NCBI RefSeq assembly: GCF_040219335.1
Contig: NZ_JAVJSQ010000005.1
Span: 248,001 to 312,000 of the forward strand
Origin: Gimesia sp.
Lineage (GTDB): Bacteria > Planctomycetota > Planctomycetia > Planctomycetales > Planctomycetaceae
Direction of reading: 5' to 3'
DNA length: 64,000 bases
Shown: positions 16,241 through 24,071 of the stretch, piece by piece
Layout of the letters: the number at the start of each line of letters is the position of its first letter
Position numbering within the stretch: position 1 is the stretch's first letter
Program-made: the position numbers and the translations under genes
Notes under the pieces: generated by a model
What the model saw: only the letters and a program-made list of their open reading frames with translations
The model's database searches: none
What the model was told of the DNA's origin: nothing

Positions 16241-18539
16241 GCTCAAAGCATCGTCCCAGAGGGCTTAAAAGCAGAGCTGGCAGGACGATCAAATCTCCCA
16301 GCAGGGCCATCATCAACAGTCCCGCCATCATCCAGGCAAATCGGGATGTAGGTACAAAACTGCTCAGTGCAAACACAAGCAGGCCGAGGCCGCAGATCAG
16401 TGATGTCTGAATCATCGCCTTTCCGCAGTGGCGATAAGCATAGAGCACTGATTCCCGGGACGAATGCCCCGCATCCAAATGGCGGCGGAAAAAGGTCAGA
16501 TAGTGCAGGGTATCATCGACGGCGATACCGAGTGCCACACTGGCTGTCATTACAGATCCGATATCGACAGCGACGGACAGCCAACCCAGAAGTCCGAAGA
16601 TCATCAACGGTGGAAACACGTTGGAGACCATGGATACTAACCCCGCAGAAAGTCCGCCTTGAACAATCGTCATGACAACCGCAATGATCAAAAAGGCAAA
16701 CAGAAAGCTTTTAAACAGATCCTGCATTAACTGCCGTTGAATTTCGTGGACCAGAGGCATGATGCCGGTCTGTTGTGTTTTTACGCCTGCAGGAATCGTC
16801 TCAAACTTTGTAATCAGCGCTGATTCTACATGTGTTCCTATCTGTTCCAGGCACGCATTATAGTCCACATCGTTGAGTGCGCTGACATACGCAGTAATTC
16901 GGAACAGATGCTTGCCGTCTATTTCTTTCAGATATCCTGCATTCATAAACTGAGGTCTGAAACGTGTCAGTGCTTCATTGAGCTGGTACTGAAATAATTC
17001 ATCCGATAGATTCTCCGGACGGGGAAATCGGGGGGCAAATGACATGGTGGAGATCGTACGGTTGACCATGCTGGTCTTACGCAGGCTGCGTTCGATATCC
17101 CAGACCATCAGTAACTGTTCACGAAACGTCAGGTCCACGTCAGGTGAGCAGGTCAAAACCACTTCGATCGGGACGAGTGAGCCGACATGATCTTCCAGCC
17201 AGCCATAGTCATTCAGTATTTTGCTGTTCTCAGAAAATAGTGTTTCGATACGCACGGAAGCAGAGATTCGGGAAATTCCCAGACTGGCTCCCAGCATCGC
17301 GAGCAGAGCCAGACAGACAATCACGGTATGGTTTCTTTTTAAAATTGTTGTCAGAAAGTACCAGATGTCGTGTCGATCTTCCTCGCAGTCTTCCGTTTCA
17401 GATGTCGATTTCGCAGGCCGTTTGAGAGGCCAGACAGTGAAGACTCCCGGAATCAGGCTTAACAGCAGTCCTGTAGTAATCAGCACACCACAGGCGGCGT
17501 AACCGCCGAACAGTCGAATCGGTGTCAGCCCGCTGACGAGCAGAGAAGCCAGTCCAATTGCAGTCGTCCCTGCAGAGAGCAGACAGGGCAGCCAGCCAAC
17601 CTGAAAAGCATACGCAGCAGGACTGGTAATCTGCGGGTCTTTGACTGCATCAAAGTAATAGTTGACCAGATGAATCCCACCCGCGACTGCGAGTACCTGA
17701 ATTAACGGGGGGAGCACGATCAACAGTGCAGTGATACTTTCTCCACTGTAATGAATCAATGCCAGTGTAATACCCTGGGCCAGAAGTGACAGACCAAAGA
17801 CGAGCAGCGCCGCGCGGAGTGAACGCAGGCAGATCCAGCAGATTAACAAGACCATCAAGGTTGAGGGGAGGACAAACCTGTCCATGGAATCTTTGCTGGC
17901 CAGGTCAATTTCCAGTCCATCTATGATGGGACCTGCAAGATAACATTCTTCCGCCGAAACATGACAAAGTGTTTCCAGGGCAGATCGGATATCGCTTACC
18001 AGCTCTTTTCGTTTAAGCAGGCCATCTGACGTGAAACTCACAACAATACAGGTTGTTTCATGGTCTTTTCCAATGAAAGTCCCATCCAGTCGATGGTGAA
18101 CTTCCCGATCATTCAGACGCATGGCAGGGGAGCTTAAAGAGAGGTATATCTCTTTGCCGGAGATCACGCGTTCAAAGTACCATTGTCCAGAATCATCCTT
18201 AAAAACGGCATCTGTGCGTAGGGCGGATACAAACTGGTCCAGATCCGGATTGTCCAGCGTACAATCTTTCCAGCTGATGATTACGGTATCTGCATTGCCG
18301 AACTGTTCCCGGAATCGATCATAGTCTGCCCGGGCAGGGAAAGATCCATCGACCCAGTCCAGCGGAGAATTGACTTTGGTCTGAAGTGCTTGAAAAGCCC
18401 CATAGCCGACGAAAGGCAGCAGTATCAGTACATAGATGACCAGCAACCAGAATCGTTTACGATGAATCGACATGTCGCTGATGCTTTTAACAGTGGGAGA
18501 GTGAAACGCAGGGGGGTTGAAGAAGTAATGATAGCTCAA
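16212..18539 (-). CDS. MMPL/RND-superfamily lipid exporter
   Basis: 775 residues with the duplicated RND layout. One helix near 30-50 is followed by an extracytoplasmic domain, then five helices (about 225-375), a second isolated helix (about 415), a second domain, and five helices (about 640-765). The motif ASVALGIAVDDTLHYL in the second bundle carries the paired acidic residues typical of proton-driven MMPL pumps. The family exports lipids, hopanoids or polyketides. The TTG start overlaps the previous stop (TTGA); an in-frame ATG at 18473 immediately before the first helix is equally plausible. As the last gene of the minus operon converging on the type III PKS, it most likely moves the PKS product. 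Confidence 0.9.
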   Translation of the reverse strand: MSYHYFFNPPAFHSPTVKSISDMSIHRKRFWLLVIYVLILLPFVGYGAFQALQTKVNSPLDWVDGSFPARADYDRFREQFGNADTVIISWKDCTLDNPDLDQFVSALRTDAVFKDDSGQWYFERVISGKEIYLSLSSPAMRLNDREVHHRLDGTFIGKDHETTCIVVSFTSDGLLKRKELVSDIRSALETLCHVSAEECYLAGPIIDGLEIDLASKDSMDRFVLPSTLMVLLICWICLRSLRAALLVFGLSLLAQGITLALIHYSGESITALLIVLPPLIQVLAVAGGIHLVNYYFDAVKDPQITSPAAYAFQVGWLPCLLSAGTTAIGLASLLVSGLTPIRLFGGYAACGVLITTGLLLSLIPGVFTVWPLKRPAKSTSETEDCEEDRHDIWYFLTTILKRNHTVIVCLALLAMLGASLGISRISASVRIETLFSENSKILNDYGWLEDHVGSLVPIEVVLTCSPDVDLTFREQLLMVWDIERSLRKTSMVNRTISTMSFAPRFPRPENLSDELFQYQLNEALTRFRPQFMNAGYLKEIDGKHLFRITAYVSALNDVDYNACLEQIGTHVESALITKFETIPAGVKTQQTGIMPLVHEIQRQLMQDLFKSFLFAFLIIAVVMTIVQGGLSAGLVSMVSNVFPPLMIFGLLGWLSVAVDIGSVMTASVALGIAVDDTLHYLTFFRRHLDAGHSSRESVLYAYRHCGKAMIQTSLICGLGLLVFALSSFVPTSRFAWMMAGLLMMALLGDLIVLPALLLSPLGRCFELKPETDHNH

Positions 18540-19303
18540 GTTGTCTGTAGAGGAGTTTTTTCAATTGGTTTTACGGATGCAACTTTTGTCTTCCGCTTTC
18601 CGAGGGGACCAAAAAAGATGAAGGGATAGCCGGGTACTCTGGATTGATAGTCACGGTACGGTTTTCCAATATAGAAACTGAGACGTTCATCTTTCAGATA
18701 ACTTCCGATGAATATATAGGTCGTCCAGATTCCAGTCAGAACAGCGCGATCCAGAGTCATCAAAGGTGTGAACCAGAGTAAGCCCATGAAACTCAGGTAA
18801 ACCGGATGCCGCAGGCAGCAGTAGAGACTACGTGGTTGAAAATCCCTTCTGGGCAGCGGTTGTTTTCTCAGCCAGTACCACCATTGAGTGAGACCGGTCT
18901 GATAGCCCAGACCGGTCAGGTTGAGACTATAGAGCAGCGTAAGCCACGATCCATAAAAGCCAGCTGTCATCAGCCAACCTCCCCAACCTGACAGATTCCA
19001 GATTTCTATCGGGCTGCTGCGCCAGCAGAATGCCGTTAACAGGATGCCCACACAAGTTTGCACACAAAACAGGCTACCATAGAATTGTGAGGGAAGCCTG
19101 CGTGTGATTGCAGTGCGTATGCCCGGATAGAGCAGCAGACTGTGTCCGACCGCGAACTGGATAGCCAGCAGTGCATCAATGGCCAGAGAGCCATTTGCGT
19201 GATGACTGAAGTCTTCTTTCAGAAACCAGAACAGGTACCAGACTGTGATCAGGAACAACAATTGTGTTGCGATCCCGAATACAATACCAACGAAACGTCG
19301 CAT
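18536..19303 (-). CDS. Integral membrane methyltransferase-like protein (ICMT/NnrU/PEMT family)
   Basis: 255 residues with about six membrane helices. The C-terminal part has the family signature CLRHPVYLSFMGLLWFTPL followed by LKDERLSFYIGKPYRDYQSRV, i.e. RHPxY...KDExL...Y..Y, the SAM-binding fold of isoprenylcysteine carboxyl methyltransferase relatives. GAGGAAG precedes the ATG. Its stop overlaps the start of the MMPL gene. In Streptomyces resorcinol clusters an ICMT-like membrane protein methylates the PKS product, so this may be a second tailoring methyltransferase acting on a membrane-embedded lipid; that assignment is by context. Confidence 0.85.
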   Translation of the reverse strand: MRRFVGIVFGIATQLLFLITVWYLFWFLKEDFSHHANGSLAIDALLAIQFAVGHSLLLYPGIRTAITRRLPSQFYGSLFCVQTCVGILLTAFCWRSSPIEIWNLSGWGGWLMTAGFYGSWLTLLYSLNLTGLGYQTGLTQWWYWLRKQPLPRRDFQPRSLYCCLRHPVYLSFMGLLWFTPLMTLDRAVLTGIWTTYIFIGSYLKDERLSFYIGKPYRDYQSRVPGYPFIFFGPLGKRKTKVASVKPIEKTPLQTT

Positions 19304-19330
19304 CCCTGCTTCCTCGAGGTCGTTATTAAA

Positions 19331-20206
19331 TTATTTCGCTTCTGGTTTGCTGGCAACGAAGCATCCATACTGCATTGCACCGGTCTCGTATGCCTTAAGA
19401 ATGGTTTCGAACCGATCCAGAAACATAACGGTATTTTGATCGATGAGTTTCGCCAGCCAGCGAACTTTTGTTTTTTTGACCCGTTGATGACAGATTTCCC
19501 AGGTCTGGCTGACGCGATTGGTCCAGTTATGGAAATCATCAAATTCCAGACCAGACTGCTCTATCCAGGATTGATAATCAGCGGCGTTCCCCAGTGAAGG
19601 GCAGAAGAACCCTTCACAGACATCGTAGACGTTTTGTTTTGCCTCATCGGTGTCTAATTCTTCGCCGGCCAACCAGGCACAGATAATCATCCTTCCTCCC
19701 GGTCTGAGCCAGGAGGCTGCTTTCTGGAAAAAGGCTGGTTTATCAAACAGGTGTTCTGTGCACTCGATGCTCCAGATGACATCAAATGATTCTGCAGGGA
19801 ATTCTGCTGTCTCAGCATCCTGACAGAGGAAGCGGGTACGACTGGATTGCCCGCGAAAAAATGCTTCCAGGCTGGCCCAGCGTCTTTGAATGGGACTGAG
19901 TGTGATCCCCGTGACATTACACTTGAATGCCTGCGACAGAAACATGGATGAACCTCCCATACCACAGCCGACATCAAGCAGGTCCTGACCATCCTGAATC
20001 GGTATCAGTTCAGCCATCGTTTCCGTCAACTGCTGTTGCGCCTGGGCTGGTGCGCGGTATCTGTCCTGATGATTCTCTGAATTCGCAAGTTCTTCATTCC
20101 AAAGTCCATGATGGATATGACGTCCCCAGAGCAGACGATAGAACAACGTTGACAAATTGTAGTGACTGCGAATCACTTTCTTCTCTACCGTGGGGCAACT
20201 AATCAT
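19331..20206 (-). CDS. SAM-dependent methyltransferase (tocopherol/cyclopropane-type class I)
   Basis: 291 residues. Motif I is DLLDVGCGMGGSSMFLSQAF (about 76-95), the CGMGGSS form seen in gamma-tocopherol, sterol and glycine-betaine methyltransferases. Next come GITLSPIQ and the post-motif SFDVIWSIECTEHLFDKPAF. The N-terminal YNLSTLFYRLLWGRHIHHGLW matches the family's substrate-side helix. The gene lies 27 bases before the ICMT-like gene and 52 after YceI, so the four minus genes form one operon. It probably methylates an aromatic ring carbon or oxygen of the polyketide lipid; the exact position is unknown. Confidence 0.88.
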   Translation of the reverse strand: MISCPTVEKKVIRSHYNLSTLFYRLLWGRHIHHGLWNEELANSENHQDRYRAPAQAQQQLTETMAELIPIQDGQDLLDVGCGMGGSSMFLSQAFKCNVTGITLSPIQRRWASLEAFFRGQSSRTRFLCQDAETAEFPAESFDVIWSIECTEHLFDKPAFFQKAASWLRPGGRMIICAWLAGEELDTDEAKQNVYDVCEGFFCPSLGNAADYQSWIEQSGLEFDDFHNWTNRVSQTWEICHQRVKKTKVRWLAKLIDQNTVMFLDRFETILKAYETGAMQYGCFVASKPEAK

Positions 20207-20258
20207 TCTGTCTTACCGTATTAACTGTGTTGTCGCGAAAGAAAGTTAAGGATCCATG

Positions 20259-20975
20259 TTATCTGGCCACGTCAATTTCACCATATATTTTTAATTGATC
20301 TGTAACGCCGACTGCGCCAAAAGCCTTACTGAAGGGAGTGATTCCATAGTGCGACTGTAAAATGGAGAAGTTGCCTCGCAGGTGATAGGAGTCTTTTTTC
20401 TCTGTCACTTCTGCGACAATGTTCATTTTTCGTGCCACTCCGTGCAATGTGAACTTACCGCTTAGCTGGTAGAGCGGTTTGCCGGAACTTGATTTCTGTT
20501 GCAGCGGAAGTGCCGAATTGACTTCGAATGTGGCTGTCGGATATTTCTGCACATCGAGCACGGAACTACCTAGCATATTGGCATTCACATCTTTCTGGGT
20601 CGATGCAGATGTGGTACCGCTTAAGCCGATATATTGCCTTGCTTGAGCAGTATCTGCCCGCCAGGTTGTCATATCGAAAATAATTTCACCCGCATTGCTG
20701 CGGACTCCGAGGTTCAAGGAACCCGATTTAATTTTACCTTCCACGGCATGCTCATGTCCAAAACCGGTTTTTCCCACATATGTGTAAACGCGGCTGGAAG
20801 ATGTATCGATACTACCTGTTGGAACCGGGGACTGTGAGACTGAGTTTCGTGACAGGTGCTGGATTACCCCTGTCAGGACTTCTCCCTGAGAACTGCGAGC
20901 GGAAATGATCCAGATCAGGCAACAGCTCAAGCTAATGGAAATCAACCACTTCTGTTTTTTATCGAGAATTGTCAT
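20259..20975 (-). CDS. Exported YceI-like lipid-binding protein
   Basis: 238 residues with an N-terminal hydrophobic segment (WLISISLSCCLIWIISARS) that looks like a signal peptide or anchor. The body matches YceI: VYTYVGKTGFGHEHAVEGKI, then YPTATFEVNSALPL, LSGKFTLHGVARKMNI and a C-terminal LKIYGEIDV strand, forming a lipocalin-like barrel. YceI proteins bind polyisoprenoid-type lipids in the periplasm. As the first gene of the exporter operon it may hand over the lipid product or bind quinones. AAGGA lies 7 bases before the ATG. Confidence 0.86.
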   Translation of the reverse strand: MTILDKKQKWLISISLSCCLIWIISARSSQGEVLTGVIQHLSRNSVSQSPVPTGSIDTSSSRVYTYVGKTGFGHEHAVEGKIKSGSLNLGVRSNAGEIIFDMTTWRADTAQARQYIGLSGTTSASTQKDVNANMLGSSVLDVQKYPTATFEVNSALPLQQKSSSGKPLYQLSGKFTLHGVARKMNIVAEVTEKKDSYHLRGNFSILQSHYGITPFSKAFGAVGVTDQLKIYGEIDVAR

Positions 20976-21062
20976 CAGTCAATCCTTGTCTGTGTACTTA
21001 TGTCAGTAGTGCAGAGAGGCGGATGTCTTACCAAAGCCTCCAATTTGCGGCGAAAAGTAACA

Positions 21063-21080
21063 ACTATTGATATAGTAGTA
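21063..21080. promoter_or_regulatory. Second copy of the inverted-repeat operator, between yceI operon and BlaI gene
   Basis: ACTATTGATATAGTAGTA, with the dyad ACTAT (21063-21067) and ATAGT (21072-21076). It is identical at 16 of 18 positions to 13134-13151. It lies 87 bases upstream of the YceI ATG and 151 upstream of the BlaI-type GTG, well placed to control both directions. On the minus strand it overlaps a weak -10-like TATATC. Confidence 0.68.
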
Positions 21081-21231
21081 AAGGCCGGTTTGGAAAATTC
21101 ATAAAGACCCTCGCTGAAATTCTCTGATTGATGTTTGGGTGGGGAGCCGGAAGACTGGTTTTAACTGAGCTTTAGAGTCGTTAAACTCTGTTCAGAAAAT
21201 AAACTGACTTTCTTCTGTATTGGGTTAATCT

Positions 21232-21603
21232 GTGAAAGACTATCGGCTGACGCCTTATGAACTGGAACTGATGGATGTGATCTGGGATCTCGGAGAGGCC
21301 AGCGTCCAGGATGTTTGTGATGCATTACCACGGGATCTGGCCTATACAACCGTGATGACGACCCTCAGTCTTCTGGTACAAAAAAAGAAAGTCTTGAAAA
21401 GAGTCAAAAACGGCCGTGCTTATATCTATCAACCCGTGGTCTCGCGAGAAGAAGTCTCACGCTCGATGCTCGGCCAGATCAAGCAGGTGTTGCTGAAAGA
21501 CTCGCTGCCGAGCCTCATGTTAAATCTTCTGGAAGAAGAGAATATTTCAGCAGACGATATCAACGCTCTCAAAGAGGCAATCAGGAAGCTGGAAAATCAG
21601 TAA
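21232..21603 (+). CDS. BlaI/MecI/CopY-family transcriptional repressor
   Basis: 123 residues with the penicillinase-repressor fold. The N-terminal winged helix-turn-helix reads LTPYELELMDVIWDLGEASVQ then LAYTTVMTTLSLLVQKKKVL, with the wing KNGRAYIYQPVVSREE, followed by a C-terminal dimerisation helix region. The start is a GTG without a clear Shine-Dalgarno. BlaI proteins bind TACTA-type dyads and are usually inactivated by a BlaR1-type M56 membrane protease, but none is adjacent here. Its position beside the 21063-21080 dyad, which recurs before the PKS operon, makes it the probable local regulator of the polyketide/lipid locus. Confidence 0.93.
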   Translation: MKDYRLTPYELELMDVIWDLGEASVQDVCDALPRDLAYTTVMTTLSLLVQKKKVLKRVKNGRAYIYQPVVSREEVSRSMLGQIKQVLLKDSLPSLMLNLLEEENISADDINALKEAIRKLENQ

Positions 21604-21612
21604 CCTGCCCCT

Positions 21613-21634
21613 TGCTGATGATATCTCATCAGCA
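21613..21634 (+). terminator. Hairpin just after the BlaI-type gene
   Basis: TGCTGATGA, loop TATC, TCATCAGCA: a perfect 9-bp stem starting 10 bases after the stop. No T-run follows, so it may be a weak or Rho-assisted terminator, or an mRNA stabiliser. Confidence 0.45.
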
Positions 21635-22225
21635 GGCTGATCAAGCTGACTCCCTGCCTTAACAGGAGTGGGGCTGCACAACGAGAGAAAAGTAATCCAT
21701 CTCTATAACAGCCAGGCCGGGCGTACTATCTACGGCTCTTCTCTCGCTATCTCATTCATTCCACCAATTCACTCTATGAATGGTTAAACAGACAACCTGG
21801 ATATCGCATGACCAGGCAATGATTACGATTCTTGAAAATATATGCACGATATTGCGTCTGAACTGCAAAGAGTTGCATGGAATCGTTGTCTCATACTGCT
21901 CACCTCCGAACTCATTGGCTGGAAGAATCGCAGTCAGCTAAATGAATTTGTATGTTTTTATTACTGATATTTCAGGCTTTCACTGAATCTTTCTATTTTC
22001 AGTGAAAGAATTTTTGCTGCGCCGGTATGCCTCTTGCAAGTAGAGGCAGTTAATGTCAGATCGGGAAGACTGACATACTTTCGATTTTCAATTATCGGTA
22101 TCAAATACTAATAGATAGATCTGAATCGGGTAGTCTCTGGATGGTGTGCCCTGACCATCTGGGAGCGTTTGTAGACAGGGTAAGTGTAAGGCGAACCAGC
22201 TACCCGTTTTCAGGAGACAAATAAA
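21635..22225. other. Intergenic region before carbonic anhydrase, holding a terminator-like hairpin
   Basis: About 590 bases with no credible ORF. The notable element is the hairpin at 21977-22015, described separately. TGTCAG/CTGACA is a minor dyad near 22055-22076. AGGAG at 22212-22216 is the ribosome-binding site of the carbonic anhydrase. I could not identify a convincing promoter. Confidence 0.6.
21977..22015 (+). terminator. Intrinsic terminator-like hairpin in the 21.6-22.2 kb gap
   Basis: CTTTCACTGAA (21977-21987) and TTCAGTGAAAG (21998-22008) form a perfect 11-bp stem with a 10-base loop. AA then TTTTT (22011-22015) follows. It would end transcripts coming from the BlaI gene or from an unannotated RNA in the gap, and separates them from the carbonic anhydrase gene. 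Confidence 0.6.
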
Positions 22226-23164
22226 ATGGATTCCACATCATTGTCAAATACCTGTCAGTGCGTGAAAGAATCACTGAACCATGGAAATATGGAATTTGTG
22301 GAAACACTGCGCTGCGAGCAACAGTTACTGGAGGAAGCTTTAAGCAGGGGCGACACTTCTGCCACTACAAGCCCTGAAGAATACAAACAGAGTTATATCG
22401 AGCAGTTAGGGGCTCTGGGAGAAATTCCACCACAAACTCCTCGTGCCGCTGTTTTAGCCTGCTCTGATGCTCGTGTCCCTGTTCTGGATATTTTTAATCA
22501 ACGTCCCAATGAGGTTTATGAAATCCAGTTAGCAGGAAATGTGGCTTCTGCGGAATGTCTGGGGAGTCTGGCACACGCAGTTGAATATCTACCGACGCTT
22601 GAGGGAGTTGTTGTGCTGGGACACACTGGTTGCGATGCAGTATCTGTAGCCGTAGATCAGTTTCTTTCTCCGCGACCGGAAATTACTGCAGCAGACAGCT
22701 CAATCCGATCCCTTGTTAATTCCATCATGCCGTCCATCGAAATTGCTGCATCAGCTCTGGGGAAGAAGACGCGATTCCTTTCTGGAAGTGTGCCCCGCTT
22801 CACGCTTGACCGTAATAAGCTGATCAAAACCGTGGTGTTTGTGAATGCTGCAGCGATGGCCTGGAAAATTCAGGAATTTGTGAACAGGCTGCAACGTGTT
22901 GTCCCGGTCTGGTATGGCATCTACGATCTGGCATCCTGTCGAATTCTGCATGTGGACCTGGAACGTCGCGATGGCTCTCTGCTATTCGGTCTGGGAAATG
23001 CTCCCGGTGTGATTGACCTCGACGATGTCGCCAGCAGTATGGCTCAGTATCTCTCAAAAATGGATAACTTCGATGCTGCCAGATTCTCGACAAAATCACT
23101 CGGGCCGCAGGCAAAATCTACCTGGGATACCCTTTCGATGAGGGAGCGAACTGCAAAAACATAA
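22226..23164 (+). CDS. Beta-class carbonic anhydrase
   Basis: 312 residues. Zinc ligands and catalytic pair are visible: Cys79-Ser-Asp81-Ala-Arg83 (ACSDAR) and His133-Thr-Gly-Cys136 (GHTGCDAV). The fold signature continues with QLAGNVASAE and WYGIYDLASCRI. It interconverts CO2 and bicarbonate. It is longer than a typical 200-230 residue enzyme, having about 70 extra N-terminal residues (helical, cysteine-containing) and a C-terminal tail. AGGAG is 9 bases before the ATG. It stands alone with large gaps on both sides; no adjacent bicarbonate transporter is seen. Confidence 0.93.
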   Translation: MDSTSLSNTCQCVKESLNHGNMEFVETLRCEQQLLEEALSRGDTSATTSPEEYKQSYIEQLGALGEIPPQTPRAAVLACSDARVPVLDIFNQRPNEVYEIQLAGNVASAECLGSLAHAVEYLPTLEGVVVLGHTGCDAVSVAVDQFLSPRPEITAADSSIRSLVNSIMPSIEIAASALGKKTRFLSGSVPRFTLDRNKLIKTVVFVNAAAMAWKIQEFVNRLQRVVPVWYGIYDLASCRILHVDLERRDGSLLFGLGNAPGVIDLDDVASSMAQYLSKMDNFDAARFSTKSLGPQAKSTWDTLSMRERTAKT

Positions 23165-23202
23165 AACGATGTGATGTTAGAGTACGGCTCAAAAACTTCA
23201 CC

Positions 23203-23273
23203 AATGAATGAGTGGACTGGAAGCCGGACGACTCTCCATTTCGTTCATTTTATGCCTCAGCCACTCATTCATT
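23203..23273. repeat. 13-bp perfect inverted repeat enclosing 45 bases
   Basis: AATGAATGAGTGG (23203-23215) is exactly complementary to CCACTCATTCATT (23261-23273). It lies 38 bases after the carbonic anhydrase stop. It could be a transcript-end hairpin, part of a structured RNA, or a tiny MITE-like element; no target-site duplication is obvious. Confidence 0.6.
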
Positions 23274-23349
23274 TAAAACCATGTTGTTGTAAAGACCATT
23301 GAGTAATTAAGAAGAATCAGAGATTGATTCTGGTTCAATTATGTTTCTA

Positions 23350-23676
23350 CTTGCGGAGTAAAACAGTTGGAAGATTATGGTCGTCGAAAAACTGTTTTGT
23401 TTCGCAAGATAAGAGGAGTCGTGTTCCGTCGTGCTGGTTCCTGAGTTAATCAGTTGCGCATTACCAATGCCCACGCAAGTGGGGGGTTCAGTCTTGTTCC
23501 TCGACTGGATATTTCGTAGTTTGCCGGTCACCTTCATGTGCTTACTTTGGCGGGTAGCTAGCATGATGGGTGGCTGGCGACTACGTGCTTAATCTGGGAG
23601 TCTGAACTTCGCGGCGGACACGTTCCTGTTATCTCAAGAAAAGCAGCCCTGTAGATTACTTACAGGGCTGCTTTTT
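23350..23676 (+). ncRNA. Candidate structured non-coding RNA, family not recognised
   Basis: Several long complementary arms lie in one 327-base stretch with no coding gene. H1: CTTGCG/CGCAAG plus AAAACAGTT/AACTGTTTT (23350-23408, 15 pairs, symmetric 4x4 internal loop). H2: TTGCG/CGCAA with CATT/AATG (23454-23478). H3: CGTAGT/ACTACG, GCCGGTCACC/GGTGGCTGGC and TCATG/CATGA (23515-23585, about 21 pairs including wobbles). A long-range helix of about 12 pairs joins 23420-23432 to 23611-23622 and encloses H2 and H3. The stretch ends in a strong intrinsic terminator. I do not see RNase P, tmRNA, SRP or 6S signatures. Strand is inferred from the better T-run. The 5' end is uncertain. Confidence 0.6.
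23639..23676 (+). terminator. Strong intrinsic terminator at the end of the structured RNA
   Basis: AAAAGCAGCCCTGTA (23639-23653) pairs perfectly with TACAGGGCTGCTTTT (23661-23675), a 15-bp stem with a 7-base loop, followed by a run of five T (23672-23676). The A-run on the other side could let it act weakly on the minus strand too. Confidence 0.85.
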
Positions 23677-24071
23677 CTATTTCTGCAGATGTTTTTAAAC
23701 TCTGCCCTGAGACCAGATAATAATACCCAGACGTTGTCCACTCTTTTTAAATCAGACCGAGAGGACGGGGCTTCCGCAGTATCGAGAATTCAATAGGACG
23801 ACTAGAATTACGATTACATTTACTAGTGGATGGTTATCGGGATGCAGTGTTAGTCCAGAGGAGTAGCTTGTGAGCAAGCTAAATCATTGCGTTCGAAGAA
23901 ATGAATCGCTAATGAGCCTAAGACATCAGCGGCAGCATTTTGTTCAAGCGATATGAATCAGAAAAAGAGCTGGTTCAAGATAAACCAGCTCGAGAAGAAA
24001 TGTTCTGTGTGAGTGAACCAGGTCTCAGTTATTCAGGCTGTGGTTGTGATACTCTGGACACGCAGGAATAA
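23677..24071. other. Intergenic region downstream of the porin gene
   Basis: 395 bases with no credible ORF. Contains a 7-bp hairpin TAGCTTG/CAAGCTA (23864-23881) and the porin terminator listed separately. Nothing else recognisable. Confidence 0.6.
23962..23991 (-). terminator. Intrinsic terminator of the porin gene
   Basis: Read on the minus strand: GAGCTGGTT, 7-base loop, AACCAGCTC, then TTTTT (23966-23962). The 9-bp stem is perfect and the T-run is on the correct side for the minus-strand porin ending at 24072. Confidence 0.82.

Noticed and set aside
23203-23273. Insertion sequence or CRISPR element
   Set aside because: There is a single inverted repeat pair, no transposase, no direct repeats with spacers and no evident target duplication.
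23307-23564. 85-codon minus-strand frame in the structured region
   Set aside because: It overlaps the complementary arms of the candidate RNA, lacks a ribosome-binding site and shows no domain. The hairpins explain the region better.
23350-23676. Identification as RNase P, tmRNA, SRP or 6S RNA
   Set aside because: I looked for the RNase P core boxes, the tmRNA acceptor and tag, and the SRP loop and found none. The helix layout does not match a simple 6S rod.
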